Below are positions 15,923 through 28,200 of a DNA stretch of 28,376 nucleotides, in pieces (position 1 is the stretch's first letter; each line of letters starts with the position of its first letter). The stretch spans positions 1-28,376 of the forward strand of contig QXVZ01027810.1 in assembly GCA_008931825.1 (NCBI GenBank), in the 5' to 3' direction. The translations under genes and the position numbers were made by a program. The notes beneath the pieces were generated by a model. It did no database searches. It saw only the letters and a list, made by a program, of their open reading frames with translations, and was not told where the DNA came from. Origin of the DNA: Phallusia fumigata. Taxonomy: Eukaryota; Chordata; Ascidiacea; Phlebobranchia; Ascidiidae.

Positions 15923-15929
15923 TATAAAA
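15923..15929 (+). promoter_or_regulatory. TATA box for the 16049-16889 candidate gene
   Basis: TATAAAA on the plus strand, 120 bp upstream of an ATG at 16049 that opens a 28-codon exon with a strong donor. A start site near 15953 would give a 5' UTR of about 95 bases. Confidence 0.45.
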
Positions 15930-16048
15930 CCCAACAAGTTTACACACCAGGCAGTTACGTAACGAAGTCCGAAAGAGAATATCAAGTTGCAAAACGTCAA
16001 CTTTATGTTGAAGCATTAAGATAAACTTAACCAACAGAAAAATTAATT

Positions 16049-16889
16049 ATGGGGTCGCACGTTAATAATGCAAAATCTTTGGATCTTGACACATTTAAGC
16101 TTGCATTTTTTTGTATTGCCAAGCTGTCTGTTGTAAGTATTCGGTGAACCAGTGGCTGGTTTGGAAACCAGTTTTCTTTCGGTTTATCCAGTCACTGCCC
16201 CCATGCTCTCGGCGTCTTTTCTTTTTCCCACGGTCCCCGGTACTTGTTCGTTCAGCGTTGTTGCCACGTTTTGTTTTGAATGGGTTTTGATATTTTAAAG
16301 CATGTGTTTGGTTAATTTGTCAGCCAAGATCCGTAAATTTCTATTTTAATGTTTTGCATAGAAAACGCGAACAAAAACGTTACTGTGGATAAACACTTCT
16401 TTTGGTGTGTTGAACGTAATCCCGCCTCCAATAACAGCAAAGACAGTCGTCACAAACTCTACAAGTCGTTTCCCTCCAGTACAAGCCACGGAAGCTGGAA
16501 TCTGGAATCGAGGGTGACTCTAAACAAAGGACGGAAGAGGAGGAAGATGATAATGCATTCGTGGATGATTTCGACCCGATTCAACATCATGGTCTACCTA
16601 GCGGTCGCATAATCTTTATCACCAGGAACACTTGGAGGCGCCACAGCACAAAAGTTTAAGCTTGACAGACCTGACCGAAGCGCGTACAAGCGAATCCCAC
16701 GAGAACCTCGACGGAGCTTTTGAACCAGAAACTTCCTCGGAATCGGCGAAAAGCGAGAAAACCGTTAGAGAAACACTTCCATTTGACCAGGCACCCGCCA
16801 CCCCGACCCATGAAACCCAAACCTTACCCCAGGCCATCCAGGGAGAAAACCTAATGCATGAAATCCGTAACAATTTTTTATTCAAATAG
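16049..16889 (+). CDS. Candidate small gene, acidic protein of unknown function
   Basis: This is not a recognised family. Exon 1 is proposed at 16049-16132 (MGSHVNNAKSLDLDTF then KLAFFCIAKLSV), ending in phase 0 at a strong donor GTAAGTAT. Exon 2 is proposed at 16480-16560 after a good acceptor (TTTCCCTCCAG), in phase 0: YKPRKLESGIEGDSKQ then RTEEEEDDNAF. Exon 3 is 16626-16889 (EHLEAPQHKSLSLTDLTEAR ... NNFLFK stop). The 65-base intron between exons 2 and 3 has a weak donor (TTC|GTGGAT). The frame through that intron (VDDFDPIQHHGLPSG) also looks coding, so a one-base indel or draft-sequence error is an alternative. The product would be about 142 residues, very acidic and Ser/Thr/Pro-rich at the C-terminal end, without a convincing signal peptide. 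Another frame (16349-16612) is open but less protein-like after about 16480. Confidence 0.35.
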
Positions 16890-17961
16890 AAAAAGTTTCA
16901 TCAAATTTGTGCTCAAGCACAATTATACAAAACGCGATCTTTACACAATGTATGACACTGGCCCAAAGATGTTAACTCTCCGTTACAACATCCTGGCAAC
17001 AACTAGAAAACAAAAGCAATAGTGAGTGTAGCTGTATACTGCAAGAAGTAAAGAGTAACATGACATAATTAATTGGCGCACTGAAAGCGAATATAAAAAA
17101 GCAAAGCAAGGGCCCGATAAAGTTTTATGCATTGAGGTCGGGCGCCCGGAAAGCGGTGACACATAAACAATGGGCGGAAGGACAATGGGGTCGATGCCAC
17201 GCAGATGTGCCGTTGTATAGTTTCTGAAATCAAATCAGTCGTTTGAACATGAGGTGATAAAATCATAAGAAAAGCTGCTACAAAAGAGACCAGAACTGGG
17301 GCTGTAGTTTCTCCGGGTTTCGTTGCTTCAATAAAGCTTAGTTTGTTGATTTTTGCTCATCTTGATGCTTGAACTTGTGAATTTTATGACATAAAATGCT
17401 TTCCCAAACAAAATGGAAGATGCATGTTCTTCTTTTTTAAATCAAAATTTAATTTAAATCTAGAAGAATAGATTATACAGCGCCAAATAAAGAAGTGGAA
17501 GAGCCTTGAAAAATGTTTTCCGAACACTTTTAACTTGAATAACCAATTCCTGTCATCTAAAAGAAGCACTGATAGCCGCGCTAAATATTTCAAGTATGTG
17601 ATTGCCAGGGACTATACCGAGTGGTCGAGACTTAGCTTACATATAAACCTTCATCGGCATTTGTACTCCGAAGTTAGATGTCAACAAGCAACGTTGCACA
17701 CGTGATAAAATATCCACCTGGTCGAACGGCTAAAGCCGCCTGATTAAACCCAATAAAAATAATAAACCAACTAAAATTACTGTAAAGAATTTGTCTAAAA
17801 AATGGAACAAACATGATACGCATGTTTAAAGAGTACTTTTTGTGCCATTGCTATAAATAAGTTGATATTTGACTTTATCTTTTTGAGATTTGAACATATC
17901 AAAAGTCTATGTTGTTAGATAAAGGCAGAAACCAGGTGTTTAAACGCCCCACAACCGGTAA
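16890..17961. other. Intergenic, no gene seen
   Basis: No exon with splice support was found. Two spots, about 17618-17645 (ccgagtggtcgagacttagc) and 17718-17745 (acctggtcgaacggctaaag), resemble the A-box half of tRNA-derived repeats but lack a convincing B box. Confidence 0.45.
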
Positions 17962-20900
17962 TTAATTTTGGTAGATGTTTGTGTCCTGTGTGTTATGTAC
18001 CACTAGGTTTCTCATTGGCACGTAAACGGAGTTAGGCATTGGTTGTTCGTAGATTGCGTTCATCATCGGTTGTTCGTAGACATTTTGATTGTCTGCAAAA
18101 CAATATCCACTCCACTGCTTCTGTGTTGCTACACTTATCAGCAGGCTCAGGGAACCCCGTGTAGATTTCATACAGTGAACCCATTAAGATAAATAAACGT
18201 TTCCTTAATTGTGGTCATTTCACCCTCATTTCCAAATAAATTTTAAACCAGCTTCGTGTTTTAAGGTTCCTTTTACTGATTGACCGCGCTAACCGGCAAA
18301 AATGTTGATCCGTGTCTTTACGATCGAAAACAGTATTCCTTTTCAACGGACCAAATACAGTTTACTTTTGCTTAGTTTTCAGTTTGCATTGTTTATGTTT
18401 TAGAAAAGTGCAAATAATTATTGTCATAGGGGGAGCAACCGTGTTTTTGTTAATTATTATGTAGATTTTTGGACAGATGCAGGCAACATTCGAAGTTAAT
18501 AAGTGCTGTTATATCTCTGTGGTGAAGCGACTGCCATATGTATGATGGTAAATTACCTAGGTTTCCGGTTTTCAAGTTAACTTCCGGTATGGTTTTATCT
18601 TGTTGAGTGTTTCTTTGGTTGGCATCACCCGAGGCAGGGAGAGAACGGTGGTGCCTATATCAAAGTAAACATCAGTCACTGAACCCAGAATGTGAAACAG
18701 GTATGCATATGCAGTTATTTGGTTCATCTTTTGACTTCAAAGGTATTAACCCAAATGGAAGTTTGCCACGTTAGAGTGAGCTTATTTAAAAATAGAACAA
18801 CATGTCTGATCAATGTCAGCTTCGCGATGTTGGCCGAATCATTACTTCAGCGGTAATTAAATTTAGGCGGGGATCCCAAAACCCTACCCTTCATCAACCT
18901 TAATTACAATACATCGCATTTGTCAACTTCAGAAATCAACCACTTTCAAACTATTCAACAAGTTAAGTTTGCTTTAAACTCAATTACACACCTTTGTTTG
19001 CGGCAAAGTAACGCGGTCACCAGCACAAAAATGAAAACTACCAAAGACACTATCCCGGCAACAAGATAACCTATGATTCCACGCCTAACTGGCTGGGTTG
19101 TCTCTGCAAACAAATGGATAAGGTGTAAAGGCAAGTAATAACGAACACATTGCAATGGTACATTAAAGGCTTTGTACCGTTACCGATTTCAGTCAGTTAT
19201 TATTTCATAATTCGCCAAGTACAATCAAAATCGTAGAACCCTAAATCGGTAGAGGTTCAACTGATACATAAATTTCGAATAATTTTAGTTTCTACTGGCC
19301 CGATTAAACAGGTTTAATTTTGGTTGGATGTAAGTAGAAAAATATGAATCAATATCGTTCGGATGTAAACCAGAAACTGCACTGTGATTAGATTAATAAA
19401 AGCACAACGTTGTGAACAGTTTACCTTCTGAATAGTACCCGGATGAGGAGGTTTGCAATAGGTTAACCTGCAGAATAGAAGTGACGTTTGCGCTTAAACA
19501 GCCTCCTAATATTGCAGTAACCTAAAAAAATTGCAGTTTACTATTTTTGGTCACCAAATGATATTTTCAAAGCAATTAAAAGTTCTATACTTCTTGACTG
19601 GCTTTTAATCTAGTCAAGTAATATTTTACCTGGATGTTATAAGTGCTAAAATTGTGAAGATTTCCGATAATTGTGGATACAGATGCATACTGTCTATATG
19701 TTTTCAAATTCTCTTCCAACACGTGGATTTCAACCTAAAATCAAATAAACTAAACAAGGGATATCTAAGAACTGATGAATATTTATGTTTCGGATTAAAC
19801 ACGTACTCCGGGAATAGAATTTTACAAATATATTTAGTTCTAATGTAGACCTAAAAGGTCGTCTTGCTCTCAATATACCGAGATATATTAAAGCACTATA
19901 AACCTGGGCAGTAAGATTGTTTATGTTGATAAGCTGATCAATTCCAGTCCAACTGACCACCACAGTTGAGGAGTTGCAAGTCTCTGCCCGGACTTTAACT
20001 AAAAACGCAATCGTCAGATCAAAGTTATTAATTTTTTAGCCATCGTAAAAACTTAGGATTACGCAAAAGATTCAATGCGATTCTATAAGAATGTAAAATG
20101 AAAACATTATATACACATACTACAGATATAAATACCCTATCAAAACAACGAAAATAATGCTAATCAACTCACATTTTACTTGGCAAGCGTAGTAAGCCGG
20201 ATCCCCACTGCATTTCATGCTTGACTGCTCCCACCCGATCCCATAATGCAACGCTCTCTGCTGACAAGTTGTCACGTTGGAAACGGGGATGTTTGCCGGA
20301 GATCCGTCGCTCCAGTACCAACCACGCAACGACGTGTTGTAACGAGCTCCAATCAGAACGTTGATAACTAGTTTACATTTACCAAATAGAGTGTGGCTTT
20401 CTGTTTGAGATTTTACACAATACTGTACTTGGTGATAGAAACGACCCGCGGTAGTTGATGAAGTTCTCAAAAGACTCATTGACGTTACGCAATTTGCTTG
20501 AACCCAAATTACNCAAACACCTGACTAATTTGGACGCGACTTCGTTGCTATTATGATGTCACTTTGAGGGTGGAAACTGGTTTTGTAATTGTACGTGTGC
20601 AGTATGGCGAAACGGTTTGCCTAAGTGCCGTTTTACACACAAGAAGACTGAGTCATACCTTGTTAGGTCAATTAGTAAGGCTAGCTGAGCAATTAGATCG
20701 AGAGTTAGCGGGATTATTCACTTTAGTGCAGGTTTAAACAGAACTGAACAGTAAAAGTGACGTACAGTTAAGTTCCTTGAACTGCGGTTGTCAAAAAGTG
20801 TCCAATTGACCGGAAAAGGTAAATTTTTTAAGCTTCGGCTACTAATTTTGTTTGGGATTCGTTTCAAGCCATCATTATGGCGGCTTTCATTTTTATAATG

Positions 20901-23023
20901 CGCTAAGAGCTAATCGCAAACCCCCTGGTGTTTTATCCCCACACTAAAGGCACTTTTCCTCTGTGGATTACGTCACATTTGATCACGTGCTGACAAATTG
21001 ACGTCATCCGTGGGCGCCAATGGTACGGATTATTGTCCGGAACCTAACAAACCTTTTCATGTTAAACAGCCAGTGCATGTTGATTCAAAACAGAGCTTGG
21101 TAACAATGCAATAGGTCTCTATACACACACAACTTTGTTTGTAAAAGCGAGTTGATGAGTAGTTTGTGAGAAAACGCCTGAAATTGTTTTGAAATACCGC
21201 CGTAATGATACCAAAGGGAGTTGTTTTCCTTTTTTGATGCAGCAATAGCTGTCAATCATAGCAGTTTGCAAATACCACACGATTGTACGCTAAACAAAAA
21301 GGCAAATCTGTGATGATGTCAGCCTACTAAGCGCTGCATGCCGCAGACGTTAGCGACTGGTTTAGTATAACACAGAACCTGTCAGCGCTAGTTCAAGGGC
21401 AATGATGTTAAACAGACCAAACGTTTTGTCTCATTTTGCTGCGGTTCAAATCTATCGAGAAAGTTGCGGATGTGGTAATGATTTGTTTAGAGTCGTAAGG
21501 TTATTTTGTAAATATCATCTTTATTTAGCAGTTAAACATCAAAAAGGACAGAAACTTTTAAATATGTCTGCTCGCAAGTGCAAAACACTCAATGGGTTTA
21601 TAGAGTTTATATTGAAGTAACATTGTTCAATGTACAATCGTCAAGAAATTGGCAACAAGTAGTTGTATGAACATACTTATTTGAGGTTATATTTTAATCA
21701 GGTACCTTTAAGCCTACCTTTGATGTCAAAATGTTGTAGCCGGTCGATTCTNCGTGATTTGAGAAGAGGTTAGCGACTGTTAGCGGATGTTTGTACCGTT
21801 AAAGGCTGTCACTTGATGGAAAAAAAGCCACATTGCATGAAGTTTCGTGCACAAGCGCTTGGTCGAATGGGTTGAGGCGCTCGACCCATATACAGACTTA
21901 ATAAAAAATCCTGATCGGGGTTTGTACTGGGAATCGTCCTGAGTTCGAACCCCGTGAAAAAAAAATTCCATTGCTTAAACATTGGTGGTATTTTTTGCTT
22001 AAACATGACTTTTACAGTAAAAATAATGTATACGAATTTTAGACTATTGAGAACTAATTCATCACTGTAATAATTATATATTTTCTTCAGTCTTCCTCTG
22101 GTTTTGTTTCGGGAGAACAAGGCACACTGAAGCACCCACCCTAAAAAAAATTTGCAAGTTAGTCAAAAGTAGACCAATGCTGAATGTATTCAGTGTTTTT
22201 TAGGTAACTTTTTTCGAAAACCAAATCCAAACGCCTGTGTGCAATATCAGTATTCAGAAAAGTTATATCGGTAAATGGCATTGCGGTAATCGTTTGGTAA
22301 AAAATAGGCTTGTGTTAAAGTTCTTCATTTTTGCTAGGTAGATGGTACAAACCATTTGGTCTGCCTTTTATCAGGAATTTACAACAATATCCAATAGCCA
22401 CACCCCACTTGTACTTGTTCCTCTCTGCCCAAGCATTGCAGAAGAAAACTGATTGACTTGTGTTTTTAGGATTTCTGCAAGTGAAACAAATTAGATAAGT
22501 GTAATTATTTTTCACAGTTCAAAATCTCAAAGTTCTTTGGTTATTCAACCACAGGTAGTATTATTGTTTAACAGGTTTACGATCAAGAGTGTGATACCTT
22601 GTATACAAGTCGAAATACAACAGATGTCCGAGACGTTTTGTGCTCCAGCAATAATCTACTTCCGCTGAACTATACGAATATTGGTATCTGGTGTTATTCC
22701 AATGATCGTAGAAAATAAAAACCCGCTGCAAACCTAACACAAATTTCCCAGATAAAGTAATTTATTTTTAGTTTTTGAACATCATAACAGTGGATTTGAA
22801 TTTGGTGAAGTTTTATAATTAGTTCCGTTAAGACGCCAACACAAACTTGCTGTGTATTTCTCAGTCATGAGTTGAGTCAGAGTTGCGTTAATCTGTGGGT
22901 CGTCAGTCATGGCAAGATTTCCACCCAGCAAGGAACATTTCTCCTGTGCAGTGTTCGCATCCACAAGATCGTCAGATAATATCAACATACTGTCCTTCAC
23001 TTCTTTCAACGTTTGACTGCAGT
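17962..23023 (-). CDS. Membrane receptor: C-type lectin domain, FN3 domain, TM helix, Tyr-motif tail (5' partial)
   Basis: Nine exons join in phase: 22847-23023, 20173-20367, 19904-19998, 19630-19734, 19425-19521, 18992-19103, 18557-18612, 17962-18092, plus an unfound 5' exon with the start codon. The first two give one C-type lectin domain (AQEKCSLLGGNLAMTDDP, then VLIGARYNTSLRGWYWSDG, YYACQVK). The next three give one fibronectin III domain (STVVVSW ... FSTYNIQVTAI). 18992-19103 is a transmembrane helix (GYLVAGIVSLVVFIFVLVTA) with CRKQR after it. The last two exons form a tail of about 62 residues with VYEQPM, IYEQPM, VYVPM and IYQN at the C terminus. Such motifs can dock SH2 proteins (YVPM fits PI3K p85, YQN fits Grb2). 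The EPN/QPD and WND sugar-binding motifs are not evident, so the ligand may not be a simple sugar. A type I plasma-membrane recognition receptor is inferred. The 18557-18612 exon is supported mainly by phase. Confidence 0.72.
20368..22314. other. Large intron of the lectin receptor, left part
   Basis: No exon was recognised here on either strand. A tRNA-like repeat lies at 21845-21970 and is listed separately. An inverted pair AGCGCTG / CAGCGCT around 21330-21390, followed by agttcaagg, may be another tRNA-derived fragment. Ambiguous bases occur at 20513 and 21752. Confidence 0.4.
21845..21970 (+). repeat. tRNA-derived SINE-like sequence
   Basis: An A-box-like segment (cttggtcgaatgggttgagg, from 21858) is followed about 80 bases later by a B-box-like segment (gagttcgaacc, 21941-21951) and then an A-rich tail. 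That is the layout of a tRNA-derived SINE. No intact cloverleaf with a matching acceptor stem was found, so a functional tRNA gene is unlikely. Confidence 0.4.
22315..22725 (-). CDS. Two-exon coding fragment inside the receptor intron, unknown function
   Basis: Exon at 22598-22725 begins in phase 0 after TTTGCAG with RVFIFYDHWNNTRY, contains SSAEVDYCWSTKRLGHLLY and ends in phase 2 at ACAAG|GTATCA. It joins in frame to 22315-22474 (acceptor TTTCACTTGCAG), which reads RNPKNTSQSVFFCNAWAER, KYKWGVAIGYCCKFLIKG and ends at a TAA. The first exon faintly resembles the start of a C-type lectin domain (SSAEVDYCW...LGHLL), but the rest does not. It cannot follow the 22847-23023 exon in frame, because that junction gives a stop. 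It could be the end of a separate nested gene, an alternative terminal part with an unseen partner, or a relic. Confidence 0.4.
22761..22766 (-). terminator. Possible intronic polyadenylation signal
   Basis: AATAAA on the minus strand, 16 bases past an in-frame TGA at 22782-22784 that is met if the first lectin exon (22847-23023) is read through its donor. It could allow a shortened, soluble transcript of the receptor gene. Confidence 0.35.
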
Positions 23024-25259
23024 CTGCAAATCTCATGATTACTTTTTCTGGTTAAATGTTTTTTTGAGTTTCTGTCTTTCGGTTTGTTTGTCCTTTTGAC
23101 CAATGGAATAACAACATCAACAAATCTTGAGCTTTAAATTTCCAGTCATAGTCAATGACAGGAATTCAATGTCCAATTTGGGTAACTATGCCCAATAACA
23201 CAAGTGCATAATAGGTTTTTCCTCTGTAGCAATAAATTGCATCTTATTACTTATCAAAACATGACTTTGAAACATATTATTCATTAAATACTCAGACACA
23301 CAACAAATAAAACTCTTTATTTCTCTTGCGGCATCTTATTTTAGATTTGTTGCATCACACATATCTGCTTTGACAGATTTTGCTATATCGTTGAATCGAT
23401 TTCGTGGCGTACATGGTCATTGTGTGTTTCACTGGGCTAGCTTTAGGCGTTCTTTAGGCGCTTCTCTGTTCTTCTCTCTCCTGCCCGCTATGTGGTATAT
23501 CTTAGCATCATTACACCACCAGCGCCGAATACGCACACCAACAGCCACAGTTCCCTTTTTCACTGTGTAGTCTTTTAGCTTTGGACAGCGCGAATGATTT
23601 TTCTTTTGGGGTTTGCGCAATGTAGTCAAGACTGGTAACGATCGTTGATTTTCAAGAAAACCATTGCTCACTGTGCCGAGAGTGTGCTGAATCCAAAGCA
23701 TTCAATAAAAAGCATCCATCGGGCAACAATATTGACGATGTAAAGTTGTAAAAACAGAAACTTCAGCGCCAAAGTGCGCAAACCGTATACGAGGTACGTT
23801 TTGACAATTGTTTATCAGCTTTGACAAATATAATGGCATACAAATCATTTAAATTAAAAAGGGATCAAAGTTACTTTGACCTGACGCCTTAAACTACATA
23901 CACAAGCCTATCGCTGCAACTGCGATTAGTTTTTGCTCAGTTCATTCTTCTTGCTTCCAATGCACAGATTTGTTTGATACAAAACTCTAAATTTTGCATT
24001 TTTAAGTTGATGAATTTAATTTCATGTTACCATTTTAAATTTGTAGGGTTGTAGCATTAACAGCTGGACAATATACCATGCAAATTATGAAATTGCAAAT
24101 GTCATAAATACCTGTAGAAACAATGCCCAAAGATAAATACAAACCATATGTGGTATATATGCTAGTATGATTTGGTCTTATTGCGCAGAAAATAAATGCA
24201 GCCCACCCACGACTGACGTCCGCATGGTGACGCCACTGCTGCACGCAATTTTTCTTGTCGTATTACTGGACCGTATTACTGGATTAAGGTTTTAATTCGT
24301 TGTATTTCCTCAACCTGCAGCGGTATGAAAAGTGTAATTGTCGCCACCAAAGCTTCGCAAACGTTTTTAATATTTCAACTTGTCCCCTCACCAGCACTTA
24401 TTCAGAATCGGTTGATACCTATACAAGGATTTGGGTGAAAAGCGACAAGAAAAAAACATTTCGCCCTCGACTTACCGCTTGCATCTGCTGAGTTTGTAAA
24501 CTTTTGGGCGCAATTAATCTTTTGTAAAAAGTTGGTTGCAACCAGCAAAAGTAAAACTTTCGGTCCAATTGCCTTTGACTCCACAGCCCAGAAGGGACGC
24601 GATTGTTAAAAATTACTGGACGAAAACGTTTTTCCTACAAAACTATAAGCAAGCTGACCGAAAAGTGTGCACCAAATATATGTCTGTTAAAGTCATGACA
24701 GGACTATTTGCACTGTCAAGTTTGAAAAGGAAAAAAACATCACTTTAATTCAATGGGAATTTCATGGTTTGAATAAAATTGTATGTTGCCAATCAAGTAC
24801 CAAGGCTCAAGCTATCATAAAACATGCATTTCGATTTCAAACAAATTATATTTGCCACCTTTGTATTTGCAAAGAATTGTAAATGTCGTTGTGCTTTTAC
24901 TATACTCCTTCGGTGTAAATCTCTTGTCTAGAATATGAAAAAGGCAATAGGCTTCCTCATACATAGAATATCAACCCACTCAGGTATCTGTGGGGATCAA
25001 ACATGACTGTCTGTGTGTTTGACGGGTGAATATAGATAATGACATATTTAGGTAGTATTTTTTTGTTCGGTAATATTTAGATGAGGCATAAATTGCAAAG
25101 CAGAAGCATAGTTTTGATCAGTTCTGAGAATTAGTTCGAATAATCAACGCCGTAATTAGCTTCAAAGTAATATTTCAATTTTCAAATCGTTTGCTAAACT
25201 TAAATCAAATCAGATTTCTGATGTAAGATTCTATCACAACTGTGGTCTAGTGCGGTGCA
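23024..25259. other. Spacer between the two divergent receptor genes
   Basis: This gap should hold the 5' exon(s) of the minus-strand lectin receptor and both promoters. No signal peptide exon with the required phase-1 end was found. A short direct repeat (cgtattactgga) occurs twice at 24259-24284. The open frames at 23370-23701 and 24035-24244 have no recognisable family. Confidence 0.4.
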
Positions 25260-28200
25260 ATGCGTTTTACGTTTTCAGTCGGACAAGCGACAAAGCTTGC
25301 CTTTATCTTTACGTTGATTTGGCCAACTCTACAATATCCAACCGAACATTGCGGTAAGTGGAGGTCGGTAGAGCGTCTCGTTTAACACCTTGGTCAGAAC
25401 AGTTGCTATTGCATAGAAACTAGAGAATGAGGAAATTTCCGCAAATTGGGGCGTCGGGGTCGGGCAACAAAGATGATTGCATTTTCGGACTAAGTTGTTG
25501 GTGGTCGTGTTGTTGATGTGTAAAACACGTTTGTTAGTTTAAATGCATCAACAAAAGACGTTTAGTTGAAACTAAGTGCTTGTGCCGCCATAATTGGGAT
25601 TTTAGGAGATTTAGTAGAAGGGCTATGACCCAGTATAGCTCTTTTTCGCCGAAGGAGAAATATATGTTTTTACTTGGTCTCTATGTGAATAAGATAGAAT
25701 ACAGATTTTAAATTACTTGGTCAAATTTTCAGATCGCGGACCTCTTAACTGCACTGTCCTATTGTGTCGGTACTATGGAGTGGATAATATCGCTTGCAGT
25801 AAGTACTTGTAAAATTACAAACCGTTTTTTAGGTTTAAAGGCTGAAAACAACAAAGCAATGTTATGGCTCAAACATTTATTTTAAATATATACAAGTTGC
25901 ACATTTTTGCAAAAATTTTAACCTGCACTATTTTGAACAAAGCAAAGCTTACCATTGGAAACGAAATTACATTGTTTGGTTACAGTCTTTGCACCATACG
26001 ATGCGTCGGAAGGCATTTTGTCCCCAATCTGCAGGCTATGTAAGTGAAATGTTTGTAAATTTAGAACGATTAACTCAACTCCCACCGTTTTTTTAATAAA
26101 ACAACTACAATTAAAAGCTCAAAACTGATCAGAATATTGTAATATTACCCATACCACATCATTGGTTGAAGTTTTTTTTTTTGCAGGGGGAGACAACGCC
26201 AGTTTAATAGCAGATTTATCAAGTAGGTTACATATTAAAACTTGACGCATTCTACAAAAGCTTTTGACAAAAATGTAAGATGCCAATGCCAACATTTTTA
26301 TTCACACAGCTGTTGTTTACTATTTTTGCGAAATACGACAGTTCGAAACTAAAATGACTTTTGCCCTATTACCACACAAACAGTCTTAACGCCTATTTTT
26401 CGCAGGTTCGTTGGCAATTGCAAGAAAACTGAGAATAATAAGAAAAGTAAATTTAAATAGTCTGACAAAGCAACATTTTTGTTTGGAAAACCCTGTGAAA
26501 TATCAAAGAAAAACACTGGCCATTAACATGAGTACATAATCCATTCAGGTGGCGAAACAACTAAAACGACTGTTTGAAACAAATGTATTTTCTTTTCGAA
26601 CTTCCAGGGCTAACTGTTCAAGTTGTTCGTTTAAAAGAAGCAAATGATAACACACACAAAGGCGCTAATCGCGCAAAAAAGTATCCGTTAAGTAACAAGC
26701 CATGTGTAGCTCTTGCAACTATCATATATTGTTTAATTCCAATAAGATAATGACGATTCCGATATAGGCGATATATATATTCCATACGTTTAATACCGAC
26801 TGATTCTGTCAGCATTTGAGAGTGTTCTCTCGAATTTCGATGTTTTCGCTAATTTGTACAGTGGTCGTTGGTACACGTTGCTGCTAGAGGTTTAAATATT
26901 ACAAACCCAGAACATTCTAATTTGTATTAGTGATGACTTTTACTTGTTTTACAGCGACAGACTGCACAGGCGAAGCTTGCTGTTCAACTACAAACGAACA
27001 ACCGCCTGGCCAGGTTCACGTGGTGCAACTCAACACGCAATTTATTGGAACACCACCGGAAGGTAGGGATCGTTTTATTCGACTGAACGAACCATTGAGG
27101 CCTTAAAGATAAAGTCTTAAAGCTAGTTATGTTGTTTAGCAATAGGAATTACATGTAACGATATGCCGTTATGTGGCTAATAATATTTTTTTGGTGCTTC
27201 TTACTTCAATAGTTAACGAATCTTTAAGAGTCGAGATTCACGTCGAGCGATACGAAAAATGTGAGTTTGATTGTTCCTCTATATTAAGATTTTACAATCA
27301 TTCATAAACAAGTTAGTTTCACTCCTTTTCCGAAAAATGTTCATTAAATGCTAAAAAGCGATAATGAAAACAATGTTTCTTTAAAGCAACGAATTGTTAC
27401 AAAACACGTAAATGATAATTATGCCTTAAGCAAAAGCCAACATTGTAAAAAGAGGCAATATATTTCTGTGCAGGTTTTCCTGGTAAGGAACATCTCGCCA
27501 AATCACTTTTTCCAACACAAATATGGAAATGCCTCGACCTTACACTTTACTGCAGTAAGTGATCTTCAAAAAGTGTGCACCAAAATACGTGTTTTGCATG
27601 ACGCCTAATGAATAAGACATTTGTCTAAAGTAAAGGAAGCATTTCGATTTCTCAGATACAACGAAACAACAAGCAACTTTAACAGAAACAATAGCAACAA
27701 CAGCAACTGCTACAGAAACAATAGCAACAACAGCAACTGCAACAGAAACAATAGCAACAGCAGCAACTGCAACAGAAACAAGTCTAACAACCGCAACAAC
27801 AACATCAGTAACAAACTTCCCAACACCAACAAAAATTTCAACAACAGCAACAAATTTAACAGCGACAACAACAACAGCGAAAAATCAAGCAAATGCAAAA
27901 ACAACATTCACCACCAATACTGCAACAACAATAACAAATCTTACAACAGCAACGCATGCAGCAGTAACAAATCTATCAACGACAAAAACAACAAGAACAG
28001 CAACAAATGTTACAACGGCACCAACAACAAGAACAGTAAAAAACCAAACAACTGCAACAACAAAAAATCCTATGACAGCAATACATGCAACAGTAACATC
28101 CAAATATCCAATGCCATCTCCATTTAAGGTTGATTCTTTCTCAACTGGACAAGATCTTCTTCAACTGGAGCGGGAAACTGCGATGCTGAACCCAGCAAGT

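Noticed and set aside
21845..21970. A functional tRNA gene
   Set aside because: A-box and B-box matches exist but no consistent acceptor stem or cloverleaf was found, and an A-rich tail follows, as in SINEs.
24109..24150. Short signal-like peptide on the minus strand (MVCIYLWALFLQ followed by GTATTT)
   Set aside because: It ends in phase 0, while the first lectin exon at 23023 needs phase 1. It could join 22725 in phase, but nothing else supports that link.
26406..26446. Possible additional exon of the mucin-like gene (SLAIARKLRIIRK)
   Set aside because: It starts in phase 1 but ends in phase 0, so it cannot join the 26955 exon, whereas skipping it keeps every junction in phase 1.
27213..27260. 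VEIHV occurs both in the mucin-like gene and in the FN3 domain of the lectin receptor
   Set aside because: Five shared residues in a beta strand are not enough to claim homology; the surrounding residues differ.
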